From: Fimbriimonas sp.
GTDB lineage: Bacteria; Armatimonadota; Fimbriimonadia; Fimbriimonadales; Fimbriimonadaceae
Assembly (NCBI GenBank): GCA_030447945.1
Contig: JAUJNV010000016.1
Span: forward strand, 1 to 29,489
Reading direction: 5' to 3'
DNA length: 29,489 nucleotides
This document shows positions 16,664 to 24,812 of this stretch, in pieces. Numbering within the stretch: the stretch's first letter is position 1; each line of letters starts with the position of its first letter. Below the pieces are notes generated by a model. The model was not told the DNA's origin. It ran no database searches and was given only the letters and a program-made list of their open reading frames with translations. The translations under genes were made by a program, and so were the position numbers.

Positions 16664-16728
16664 GTGTTGGGCCTTGGGTGTTGGGTGTTGGGGAGACTGC
16701 GGTCCGAGCTCCCAATGCCCAATGCCCA
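16664..16728 (+). repeat. Wobble-paired inverted repeat (TTGGGTG type) between nusA and ylxR
   Basis: TTGGGTGTTGGGTGTTGGGG (16675-16694) faces CTCCCAATGCCCAATGCCCA (16709-16728). Transcribed, the arms pair through G-C, A-U and G-U wobbles. The right arm supplies the apparent ATG of ylxR. A related structure follows infB. Confidence 0.7.
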
Positions 16729-16978
16729 GGGCTCCGCAACGAACGTGCATCGGCTGCAGGCGTAGGAAAGGGCAAGCGGAGCTCTTCCGCGTCGCCCGAG
16801 ACTCCCAAGGCCGGCTGGACTTGTGGAAAGGAACCGGGCGGAGCGCCTACGCTTGTCGCACAATAGAGTGCGTCGAGGCCTCCTCGGGAAAGGAAGACTC
16901 GATAGGGCCCTGAAAGGGCGCGTGGACGACGAGGAGCGACGGGTGCTTCGAGAAAAAATGTTATGCGAGCTGAAGTGA
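16722..16978 (+). CDS. ylxR: YlxR (DUF448) RNA-binding protein, one frameshift
   Basis: A small nucleic-acid-binding protein usually encoded between nusA and infB, as here. It reads MPRAPQRTCIGCRRRKGQAE, then LFRVARDSQGRLDLWKGTGR and SAYACRTIECVEA, with the C-x-x-C and G-R-x-A-Y-x-C motifs of the family. A 1-nt shift near 16886 (CGGGAAA where CGGGGAAA is expected) then restores KGRLDRALKGRVDDEERRVL to a stop 16 nt inside infB. Corrected length is about 85 aa, typical. The ATG sits in the preceding inverted repeat and has no Shine-Dalgarno site, so translation may be coupled to nusA or start differently. Confidence 0.8.
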
Positions 16979-18965
16979 AAGAGAAAGAGAGCACGATATC
17001 CATCCCGGATCTAGCGGGCGAGTTTGAGCTACGGCCGGGCCACGTGTATGGCGTGCTGTCCGACCTCGGGATCGAGCACGACGGCGCCGCGTTCACCGCG
17101 GACGCCGACTCGCTGGAGCTGATCCGAGCCGCGCTGATGGATGCCGTGGGCTCGCAGGAGCTGACGCTCAAGCCCGGCCCCACGCCGCGGGACGTGGCGG
17201 CCGCCTTAGGAGTGCCGCAGGGCGAAGTTCAGAAGACGCTCGTCTCCAAGTTTCGCGTGATGGCCACGCTCACTACGCCTCTTAAGGAGGACGTGGTTCA
17301 GAAGCTCCTCGATGGCTACGGCTTCCGCGTCCGCACCGCCGATGCTCCGAAGCCCAAGCCGACCGCGCCCGCCGGGAACGGCCAAGCGAAGAAGGGGGTG
17401 CACAACCCCGACCGCCTGTCGTCACGATCATGGGCCATGTCGATCACGGCAAGACCTCGCTGCTCGACTACATCCGAAAGGCCATCGTGGCGGCGAAGGA
17501 GCACGGCGGCATCACGCAGCACATCGGCGCGTACCAGGTCGAGGGGCCCGAGGGCAAGATCACTTTCCTCGACACGCCCGGCCACGCGGCGTTCACGAAT
17601 ATGAGAGCGCGCGGCGCCCAGGTGACGGACATCGCCGTGCTGGTCGTCGCCGCGGACGACGGCATCATGCCGCAGACGCGCGAGTCGGCGGCCCACGCGA
17701 AGAGCGCGAACGTCCCCGTCATCGTCGCCGTGAACAAGATCGACCGGCCCGACGCGAACGCCGACCGGGTGATGCAGCAGCTCCCCGACGTGGAGCTGAT
17801 CCCGGAAGCCTACGGTGGCCAGACCATCGTGGTGCCCGTGTCGGCCATCACCGGCCAGGGCGTGCCGGACCTGCTGGAGTCTATTCTTCTCCAAGCCGAA
17901 GTCATGGAGCTCACGGCCGATCCAAAGGCGAAGCTCCAGGGTTCGGTGATCGAGGCGAAGCTGGAGAAGGGACGCGGCCCGGTCGCGACGATCCTCGTCC
18001 AGGAAGGAACGCTCAAGATCGGCGACTCCGTGCTGGTGGGTCAGACCTACGGCCGCCTCAAGGCGATGACGAACTATCGGGGCGAGCGGATCACGGAGGC
18101 GGGGCCTTCGACGCCGGTCGAGATTCTTGGCCTGAACGACGTTCCGCAGGCGGGAGACCGGGTTGAGGCGATGGTGGACGAGCGAGCGGCTCGCGACATC
18201 GCCGGGACACGCATGGACGACGACCGGGCGCAGAACCTGGTGGTCAAGAACCGGGGCATGACCCTGACGGAGCTTCGCCAGCGGATGCAGACGGAAGACC
18301 TCAAGGAGCTCAACCTGATCATCAAGGCCGACGTCCAGGGTTCTCTCGAAGCCGTCCGCGGGATGCTGGAAAAAGTGCGGAACGAAGAGGTCGAGGCGAA
18401 GGTTCTCTACGCGGGCGTCGGCACGATCAACGAGAGCGATATTCTCCTGGCCTCAGCGTCGGACGCCATCGTGGTGGGCTTCAACGTGCGGCCGGAGGGC
18501 GGCGCGAAGCGGGAGGCCGAGCGGCGCAAGGTCGAGATCCGAACCTACAACATCATCTACGAACTGATCGAGGACATCGAGGCGGCGGCCAAGGGCATGC
18601 TCGAGCCGAAGTTCGAGGAGCAGTACCTGGGGACCGCCGAAGTCCGAGTGCGGTTCAACTTCTCGCGTAAGGGCATCATCGCCGGCTCCTACGTCACGGA
18701 CGGGAAGCTCACGCGAAACGCCCTATGCCGAGTCCGCCGAGGAAGGGAGCTGGTTCACGAGGGCAAGATCGCGACCCTCCGGCACCTCAAGGACGACGTC
18801 CGAGAAGTCACTCTCGGTATGGAGTGCGGCTTGACCTTCGACAACTGGGAGAATTTCCAGGAGGGCGACACCGTCGAAGCCTACGAGATGATCCAAGTCA
18901 ACGCCCAAGAGCACTCCGGACCCCCTCGCCTTTTGCTCCGGCAAAGGGAGATGATCGAGTGTTGA
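16963..18965 (+). CDS. infB: Translation initiation factor IF-2, one frameshift and repeat-derived C-terminus
   Basis: The GTPase that delivers fMet-tRNA to the 30S subunit; reconstructed length about 667 aa. There are two N-terminal IF2_N-like segments ([40 protein letters not shown]). A 1-nt deletion near 17408 (CCCC for CCCCC) follows, restoring [20 protein letters not shown]. The G domain has [18 protein letters not shown] and SAITG. Domains II-IV are complete to [13 protein letters not shown]. The natural end should be near there; the last roughly 20 residues ([17 protein letters not shown]) are encoded by an inserted palindromic repeat that also provides the stop. It overlaps ylxR. No rbfA follows. 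Confidence 0.92.
18917..18950 (+). repeat. Palindromic repeat (CCCCCTCGCCTTTTGC type), truncated, inside the infB 3' end
   Basis: Positions 18921-18940 (CCCCCTCGCCTTTTGCTCCG) are identical to positions 4692-4711 of the intact copy in the GH10-sucC gap. The right arm is shortened to GCAAAGGGAG. It is read through as PPRLLLRQR by infB. Confidence 0.75.
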
Positions 18966-19012
18966 GTGTTTAGGGGGAGTGCTCCGGCCTGGATACTCAA
19001 TACTCAACACTC
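18957..19012. repeat. Inverted repeat downstream of infB
   Basis: GAGTGTTGAGTGTT (18957-18970) and AATACTCAACACTC (18999-19012) are complementary except for one position that can form a wobble pair in the plus-strand transcript. It begins within the infB stop region and resembles the TTGGGTG-type repeat before ylxR. It may act as the terminator or mRNA end of the nusA-infB operon. Confidence 0.65.
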
Positions 19013-19074
19013 CAATTAACCCGTCCCCTTTTTCGTCGGCCCTCGCCGGACCGGCGATCCATTCTTCTCGCTCG

Positions 19075-19080
19075 TAGTCT
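19075..19080 (+). promoter_or_regulatory. Candidate -10 box (TAGTCT) for a leaderless dps transcript
   Basis: TAGTCT ends 8 nt before the dps ATG and there is no Shine-Dalgarno site. The same arrangement occurs at the next gene. Confidence 0.35.
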
Positions 19081-19088
19081 AATCACGT

Positions 19089-19616
19089 ATGGCTATCACG
19101 AAAGAAAACCTAGATCTGGCTGTGGTCACCCGGGAGAGCCATCGCTCGCGGATCAGCATGGGCGTCCTGGGCCCAGATGCCGTCGAGGCTGTCGCGAGCA
19201 CCCTTCAGCCCACCCTCATCGACCTGCTGGCCCTCAACCTCACGACGAAGCAGGCGCACTGGAACGTCACCGGCAAGGGCTTCCGCTCGGTGCATATGCT
19301 TCTGGACGAACTTTACGAGTTCCTTTCTGAGAAATCCGACGAGGTTGCGGAGCGGCTCGTAGCCATAGGCGTCAGCGCTTCGGGTCAGGCGGCCGACGTA
19401 GTCGGCTCGACCCTTGTTCCGCCGGTGCCATCGGGCTTTCTCAAGGACACCGAGGTCGTGACTCTCATGACCGAGCGCCTGAACGTCGTATGTCGCAACG
19501 TTCGGGAACGAGCGGCACAGGTCGCGGAAGCGGACCCGGTGACGGAGGATATGCTCATCGCGATCGTCGCGGAGCTCGAAAAGTATCACTGGATGATGCG
19601 CGCTTCGGAGGAGTAG
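19089..19616 (+). CDS. dps: Dps family ferritin-like DNA-protection protein
   Basis: 175 aa, intact. Four-helix ferritin fold with all intersubunit ferroxidase ligands in register with E. coli Dps: His57 (KQAHWNVTG), His69, Asp73, Asp84 and Glu88 (SDEVAERLVAIG). The family forms dodecamers that oxidise Fe(II) with peroxide, store iron and often bind DNA. The N-terminal tail has Lys/Arg residues (Lys5, Arg15, Arg19, Arg21) that could contact DNA. It is monocistronic in appearance, between the infB repeat and a membrane-protein gene with its own -10-like box. Confidence 0.93.
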   Translation: MAITKENLDLAVVTRESHRSRISMGVLGPDAVEAVASTLQPTLIDLLALNLTTKQAHWNVTGKGFRSVHMLLDELYEFLSEKSDEVAERLVAIGVSASGQAADVVGSTLVPPVPSGFLKDTEVVTLMTERLNVVCRNVRERAAQVAEADPVTEDMLIAIVAELEKYHWMMRASEE

Positions 19617-19649
19617 CCTCTCTGGCTCCAAACGGGGACGGCGGCAGGC

Positions 19650-19655
19650 TAGACT
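19650..19655 (+). promoter_or_regulatory. Candidate -10 box (TAGACT) for a leaderless transcript
   Basis: TAGACT ends 7 nt before the ATG of the membrane-protein gene, with no Shine-Dalgarno site and no clear -35. Confidence 0.35.
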
Positions 19656-19662
19656 GACCGTT

Positions 19663-20448
19663 ATGCAGCCTCCGTCCTCGCCCCAGGAGCCGTTCCAAGG
19701 CTATCCCCGCTCTACCGGCCCGGGTTATGGCTCCGCCTCCGTGCGCTTCGAAGCGATCTCGGAGGCGTGGGCGTACTTCCAGCGGGACATAGGGACGTGG
19801 ATCGCCTCGATGCTGATCGTGGGCTTCCTGATCTTCCTGCTCGCGGCCGGATCGTTCGTAGGGAGCAACATGCTCACTCATGGAGAGCCCCTGAACATGG
19901 GCGGGCGATTCCCGGAGTTCCCGGGGTTCTTATATGGGCTCGCGCTTCAATTCGCGGTGGGCGGCCTGATGACCGTCCTGATGGCGGGCCTCTTCAAGCT
20001 GGCGGTCAAACAGGTCCGGGGTGAGCCTATTTCCGTCGCCGACGCCTTCGGAGGGTTCTCTAACCCCTTTCACCTGTGGGTCGCCGGATTTCTCGTCAAC
20101 CTCGGCACCACGCTCGGCTGCTGCTGTTTCGTCTTGCCCGGCCTGCTGCTCTTGGGGCTCTTCATGTTTGTTCAGCCCATCGTCGTCGATCAACGGGTCG
20201 GGGCGATTCAGGCCATGACCATGAGCATCGACACCCTCAAGCCCCACCTTTGGAACGCCATGGCGTTCGCCCTGGTCGTGTCGATCATCCTGGGGGTGGG
20301 CGTCTTAGCCTGCGGCATCGGCGCGCTCTTCGCCGGGCCGATCTACTTCCTGTCGATCTCGATCCTCTACCGCGACTTCTTCTACCAGCAGGTCGTGCCG
20401 CAGCCCTACACGAGCTACGGCAACTACCCGCCGCCACCGACGGGCTAG
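19663..20448 (+). CDS. Multi-pass membrane protein of unknown function
   Basis: 261 aa, intact. A Pro/Gly/Ser-rich cytoplasmic start (QPPSSPQEPFQGYPRSTGPG) precedes an amphipathic helix (RFEAISEAWAYFQRDIGTW) and about five hydrophobic segments near residues 47-70, 88-112, 138-155, 157-172 and 200-237, with a Gly-Cys-Cys-Cys run. It ends in a Pro/Tyr-rich tail (YTSYGNYPPPPTG). The layout resembles DUF975/YciC or glycerophosphodiesterase-type membrane-domain proteins with repeated helix pairs, but I cannot assign a family firmly. No function should be inferred. Confidence 0.75.
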   Translation: MQPPSSPQEPFQGYPRSTGPGYGSASVRFEAISEAWAYFQRDIGTWIASMLIVGFLIFLLAAGSFVGSNMLTHGEPLNMGGRFPEFPGFLYGLALQFAVGGLMTVLMAGLFKLAVKQVRGEPISVADAFGGFSNPFHLWVAGFLVNLGTTLGCCCFVLPGLLLLGLFMFVQPIVVDQRVGAIQAMTMSIDTLKPHLWNAMAFALVVSIILGVGVLACGIGALFAGPIYFLSISILYRDFFYQQVVPQPYTSYGNYPPPPTG

Positions 20449-20539
20449 GCAGCCCGGAGCGCGACGGGACGTCACACCTGCGCGGGCGGGGCGGTACGTT
20501 ACGGGAGGCAGGGGGGTCGGCCGGCTCTGGGACTGTTCT

Positions 20540-21708
20540 TCAACGTCCAGTCCCGGGCGGGTGCAAGGCCAGGGCCTCTTCGTACACGGCGGCCATATCC
20601 CTGGCGAAGCGGCGCCGGTTGAAGCGCTCATACGCCTACTGATGGGCGGCCCGCCGGAGACGCTCGCGATGGCCCCGGTCTTCGACGAGGCGCACGATCG
20701 CGTTGGCCAATCCTACTGGGTCTCCGTACTCGTAGAGGAGCCCGGTGTCCCCATCGGACACGATCTCCAAGGTGCCGCTGTTGCCGGCCGCGACCAAGGG
20801 ACAGCCTGCCGCCGTGGACTCGATCGTCACGCGGCCGAGCGGCTCCGCGTCCGAGCAGAGGAGGGAGACATCCGCTTCGCTGTAAAGCCGCTCGACATCC
20901 GTTACATCTCGCAGCCACAGGACCCTCTGAGAGACGCCGAGGTCCGCCGCTAGCTTGCGGAGCCTGGGCTCATCCTGCCCGGCGCCGGCGAGGCTTAGTT
21001 CCGCTCGGATTCCTCGTCGGGCGAGCGACTCCAAGGAGCGAATGGCATCCTCTTGCCCTTTGCGCTTGGCCAACGTCCGTCGAGCAGAATCCGAACTTCG
21101 TCGTCTTGACCGACGGCGCGGCGTTCCGAAAGCGGGGCGGGGGGCGCTTCGATGCTTAGAGGGCCGTTGTAGACGACGCGGATCTTGTCGAGGGCGCAGT
21201 ACGCGGAGGTCTTCTCCCCGGTGAACCGCGACACGCAAGGCACGAGGTCGGCCGTGCGGTTGATGACTCGGGCCGCCACTGAGGATCCGACCGTGAAGCG
21301 CTGTCCGTACTCCACCTTCACCGATTCGTGCATGTGCCAAACGTTGGGCAGGCGCAATCGCCGGGCGAGGAAACCGCCCATGGGGGACAGGAGGGTATCC
21401 GTGTGAACGAGATCGATCCCTTTATCCCGAAGGTCCCGCGCCGCTCGTGCCGCGTGGGCCATGTTGCGGTACAGCCGCCACCTTGCCTTCACGGGCGAGA
21501 CCGGCTTCCGGGTGAGCCAGTTCTTCGCCTTGACGGGCACCAGTTCGAACCCGCACGCGCGAAGGGAGGCGGCGAGGGGACCCTTGCCGTGCCCGGTGAT
21601 CCCGACCAAGCAGTGGATGCCCGCCTGGCGAAGGCCCTGCATGAGGTCCGTCATCGTGCGTGTCGCCCCGGACACCGCCGGGGTCGGACACACGAAAAAC
21701 ACTCTCAT
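20540..21708 (-). CDS. GT4-family glycosyltransferase, one frameshift and one in-frame stop
   Basis: The reconstructed protein is about 389 aa with two Rossmann domains. It starts MRVFFVCPTPAVSGATRTMT at an ATG overlapping the murQ stop (TGATG). Near 21080 a missing base changes the frame from DEVRILLDG to TLAKRKGQEDAIRSL. The donor-binding domain has LAGAGQDEPRLRKLA, EADVSLLCSDAEPLGRVTIE (E-x7-E, the GT4 nucleotide-sugar motif) and STAAGCPLVAAGNSGTLEIV. In the same frame a TAG at 20636-20638 interrupts the normal ending (AYERFNRRRFARDMAAVYEE), which continues to TGA at 20540. Substitution error or real truncation cannot be told apart here. The sugar donor is unknown; co-transcribed with murQ. 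Confidence 0.8.
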
Positions 21709-22526
21709 CAGCTAGCGACGGCCGATCTTTGCCCCTGAAGCACGGTCCGGATGTTCCAGTTACCTTTCTCCAAAAGCTCCCAGGCCTCGTCCCGCGTGAC
21801 GGGGGCCAGCTCGCAGACGATACGGACGCAGCGCTCCTTGAGTTTCTGATTCTTGGCCTTCACGTCGACCATCAGGTTCTCGATCACCTTGCCCGCAAGC
21901 ACCATCGAGGTCGTGCTGATCCGGTTGAGGGCGAGCTTTTGCGCGGTGCCCGCTTTCAGGCGGGTGGAGCCGGTAAGCACCTCGGGGCCGGTGTCGAGCA
22001 GGATGCCCAGGTCGGCGACCTCCAGGAGGGGTGCGCCGCGGTTGTTCGCGATGCCGCACGTCCAGATCCCCTTCTGGCGGGCGTGGCGCAGGGCCGCGAT
22101 CACGAAGGGGGTGGTGCCGCTGGCGGCGAGGCCGAAGACCACGTCTTCGCGCCGGAGGCTCAGGGCATCCAGGGCGGCGATACCAGCGTATCCATCGTCT
22201 TCTGCGTCCTCCAGCGCGCGGTTCGTGGCCGCCGACCCGCCCGCGACCACGGCGACGAAGCGATCGGAGTCGATGCCGAAGGTCGGCGGCATCTCCGCGG
22301 CATCCATCGTGGCGACGCGGCCGCTGGTCCCGGCACCGACATAGATCACGCGCCCGCCGTTCTGGTAGGCATTCGCCGCCCTTTCCGCCGCCTCCGCGAG
22401 CGGCTCTTCCGCGTCCTCGAGGGCCCGCAACACCGCGCGCTCTTCCTCGTTCATAAGGCGCACGACTTCGTGCGCCGACATCTTATCAAGGCCTTGCGAC
22501 CTGAGGTTCCTACTTTCGGTTCCCAA
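21708..22526 (-). CDS. murQ: N-acetylmuramic acid 6-phosphate etherase
   Basis: 272 aa, intact. Cleaves the lactyl ether of MurNAc-6-phosphate to GlcNAc-6-phosphate during cell-wall recycling. The start is set at a TTG giving MGTESRNLRSQGLDKMSAHE, because the family begins with T-E-x-R-N. AGGGAG lies 7 nt upstream, and the start overlaps the nagK 3' end by 17 nt. The SIS sugar-phosphate-binding fold carries GGRVIYVGAGTSGRVATMDA, AEMPPTFGIDSDR, VAGG and GLAASGTTPFVIAAL. The C-terminal signature is LTGSTRLKAGTAQKLALN. The stop is coupled to the glycosyltransferase start. Confidence 0.93.
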   Translation of the reverse strand: MGTESRNLRSQGLDKMSAHEVVRLMNEEERAVLRALEDAEEPLAEAAERAANAYQNGGRVIYVGAGTSGRVATMDAAEMPPTFGIDSDRFVAVVAGGSAATNRALEDAEDDGYAGIAALDALSLRREDVVFGLAASGTTPFVIAALRHARQKGIWTCGIANNRGAPLLEVADLGILLDTGPEVLTGSTRLKAGTAQKLALNRISTTSMVLAGKVIENLMVDVKAKNQKLKERCVRIVCELAPVTRDEAWELLEKGNWNIRTVLQGQRSAVAS

Positions 22527-23415
22527 ACTCCATCTCCCTTGCCAACTCCACTGCACCGTGAAGCGGCGGTCTCGCAATGCGGCTGACGACGAGCTCACGG
22601 CGTCCCAACCCCTCCGCCAGCCGCCCGGCGAAAGTGTCCCTGAACGCTGCCGATGCTTTCCAAAGCCCTCCTGCCAGGCAGACGGACACCGCGTCCGCTC
22701 CCGGCAGGTGCCGCGCGATGTGCGCCAGCGTAATCTCCGCCAACTGCCCGCCGTGCCAGTCGGCGAGGCGCAAGGCATATTCCTCTCCCGCCGTGGCGTC
22801 GGCGCCCACGGCCTTGGCGAGGCGCGCCAAGAGCGGAGCGGGGGTAGGAGCGCGATACACCGAGGAAACGATCTCACCCTCGTCCTCCGTGCCGAAAACC
22901 TCGGCGACGGCCTTGCGCAGCGCGGAGGAGGCGTCTCGCGGATGATTCAGGAAGTAGCGCAGGGCGTCGCGCCCGTAGGCGAAGGCCGAGCCTTCGTCCC
23001 CCAGCAGATACCCTTTGCCGCCGCTCTTCACGACCCCGCGCCCCGCGCGCGAGCAGACGAGCGAGCCGGTGCCCGCCACTACGCACACGTCGGTTCCTTG
23101 TGGCGAAGCGTAGAGGGCGGCGGTGTAATCCGGCTCCGCGCGAACGGTGGCGGCGGGGTACAGGTCCTGCAGGCGATCGAGACCCCTCGCGCGGACCTCG
23201 TCGCTGACTAGTGCGGCGTAGCAGCCACAGAGGTACGAGGGGGACGGGCACCCTTGTGCGGCTGGCGCGAGATTCCGGCGGAGCCGGGCGTCGGGCGTGG
23301 AAACGAGGTTGGCGGCGCCGGAATGGCCCTGAAAGAGGACCTCCCCTGCGCGCGTCTACCGCGAGGACGCGGCTCGTGACGATCCTCCGCAGTCCAGCCC
23401 TACGTAGACACTCAT
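22510..23415 (-). CDS. BadF/BcrAD-type sugar kinase (N-acetylglucosamine/MurNAc kinase-like), frameshifted
   Basis: The reconstructed protein is about 302 aa of the actin/hexokinase ATPase fold. It starts MSVYVGLDCGGSS (phosphate 1 loop). Shifts near 23377, 23343 (GGGG for GGGGG) and 23250-23272 follow, giving SRVLAVDAR, GEVLFQGHSGAANLVSTPDA, then GCPSPSYLCGCYAALVSDEV, VVAGTGSLVCSRAGRGV (phosphate 2), GGKGYLLGDEGSAFAYGRDA and CLAGGLWKASAAF (adenosine motif). The family includes GlcNAc kinases and MurNAc kinases (MurK). Its position directly before murQ, with a 17-nt overlap, suggests it phosphorylates amino sugars released from peptidoglycan. Confidence 0.82.
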
Positions 23416-23495
23416 GCCGAAGGCAGAGGTTACCCACTGCGGCCCGCGGCCCGTCCCCGCAATTGTCATCGTTTCGGGCGGTCGGGAGAACGGAG

Positions 23496-23740
23496 AGCCG
23501 CCGACGGGACTCGAACCCGCATCGAACCAGCTACGGCGGATGGAAACGGCCTCTGACAGCAGGTTGCTCACCCGCCGAGCCGAAGCCCGGCCGCCTGTCT
23601 TAGCATCCGTAAAGGTCCGCCGAAGGCCTCTCGGGGAACGCCGCGACGCGGCTATGGACCCTACCACCCCGCCGGTCTCGCTTGCGCGACCGCTTCCACG
23701 TTTCCGTAAGCGGTGCTCGTCCAGATTGAGCTACGGCGGC
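23496..23740 (-). ncRNA. tRNA-like structured RNA; tRNA halves split by a folded insert of about 180 nt
   Basis: The 5' end reads as a tRNA: acceptor GCCGCCG (23740-23734), TA, D-stem GCTC/GAGC (23731-23728, 23718-23715) with GG in the loop. The 3' end also does: T-arm GCGGG-TTCGAGT-CCCGT (23520-23504), acceptor CGGCGGC (23503-23497), U73, no encoded CCA. A 5-nt variable loop fits. In place of a 7-nt anticodon loop, ACCGCTTACG plus GAAACG (23714-23699) can pair with CGTTTC (23548-23543) and CGTAGCTGGT (23535-23526). The enclosed part has GNRA loops (GAAA, GCAA), a UUCG loop (CCGGGC-TTCG-GCTCGG, 23590-23575) and stems GACAG/CTGTC and CGGATG/CATCCG. I see no group I core and no tag ORF. No gene is convincing in the rest of the 23416-23812 gap. 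Confidence 0.4.
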
Positions 23741-23812
23741 TCTCTCGAAGCAGATTTCGACCATCCACCTGGTCGTTTGTTCCAACGGGTCCCAAGTAGG
23801 TACAACTCCCGG

Positions 23813-24812
23813 GTGAGAAGGTACGCGGGCGAACGGCTCCCGGCCGGAGCTCGGATCGCCGTGGTGGCGAACGATGCACTGGGAAACTTCGTGGTCGCGA
23901 CGCCCCTGCTCCAAATGCTTCGATCCGCGCACCCCGGATGCCAGATCCACTACTACGGGGGAGAGCGGACGGCGGAGCTTCAGGACGCAAGCGATCTTTT
24001 CGACGAGTCGTGGTGCCTTCCTGGGCAGCCCCTTCGGCGCTTCGGCGGAGCGCGCCAAGGGGTATGACCTGGTGATTAACCTGGAAGACGCGGCCTACGC
24101 GAAAGCATTTTCCGCACTCACGGGGAGCCGTTTCGTCTGCGGCCCGTGCCTATCGCCGGACGCCCGCGGCGACCTGCCGTTCGAAGACGACCCTCGGGGA
24201 AGGCTGTGGGCGGACAAAGACTGGATCGCGGAAGATCTCCCTGGGCGGTACCCCTTCCTCCGGAGCGGGTTTATCGGAGAGATCTTTTGTCGCCTCGCGC
24301 ACCTGGAAGGGCCGATTCCCCCTTATCGGGTTCCGCTCGTCGAGCCGCCGGTCGAGGTCCCGGACGTCCTCATCGCGACCGCGGCGAGCCTGCCCGAGAA
24401 GCTCTGGCCACCCCGAGCGATGGTCGGAAGTGGCGACTTGGCTGCGAGCCGGAGGAGTTCAGGCGGGTTTGCTGGGGCCAAGCCGCAGGCGCAACGGAAG
24501 TATTGGAAGGGGACACTGGAGAAGAGGAGCTGGTGGAGGCCGGGTTGGTGAGGGACTTGCGAGGGACGCTTCGATTGCCGGAGGTAGCCGGAGCTCTCGC
24601 GCGGGCGCGGGGCCGTGCTCACCATCGACAACGGCATCCTGCACCTCGCGGTCGCTTCGGGCACGCCGACCGTCGGACTGTTCCGCCACGGCATTCACCG
24701 CCTCTGGGCGCCGCCCTCTCCGTCGCTGACGGTACTCACCCCCGGCGAAGGGCAGAACGTAGCCGGGATTGCGGTCCAGACGGTCCAGGAGGCCCTGGAG
24801 CGTGCGCTCTGA
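23813..24812 (+). CDS. GT9 heptosyltransferase-like protein, multiple frameshifts
   Basis: Reconstructed from about five frame segments, roughly 333 aa. A GTG start gives RRYAGERLPAGARIAVVAND and ALGNFVVATPLLQMLRSAHP, the GT9 N-terminal G-D/N-x2-x-x-x-P-x-L motif. Shifts fall near 24030-24060, 24410 (extra or missing C), 24480 and 24612 (extra G). They join AKGYDLVINLEDAAYAKAFS, ERWSEVATWLRAGGVQAGLL, EVLEGDTGEEELVEAGLVRD and AVLTIDNGILHLAVASGTPT, the conserved donor-site motif. GT9 enzymes add ADP-heptose-type sugars to lipopolysaccharide cores; the true substrate here is unknown. The stop overlaps the next GT9 gene's start. Confidence 0.78.

Noticed and set aside
17400..17430. Programmed frameshift in infB
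   Set aside because: No slippery heptamer with stimulatory structure; one missing C in a C-run explains it and matches the pattern in neighbouring genes.
20636..20638. Pyrrolysine or stop-codon recoding at the TAG in the GT4 gene
   Set aside because: A single codon in an error-rich region; no nearby evidence for recoding machinery or conserved structure.
23496..23740. Group I intron or tmRNA identity for the tRNA-like element
   Set aside because: No group I core strings (GACTA-type P7 or a GGCGAAACC-like P4) and no alanine-rich tag ORF are visible; the 5' end has a normal D-stem, which tmRNA lacks.
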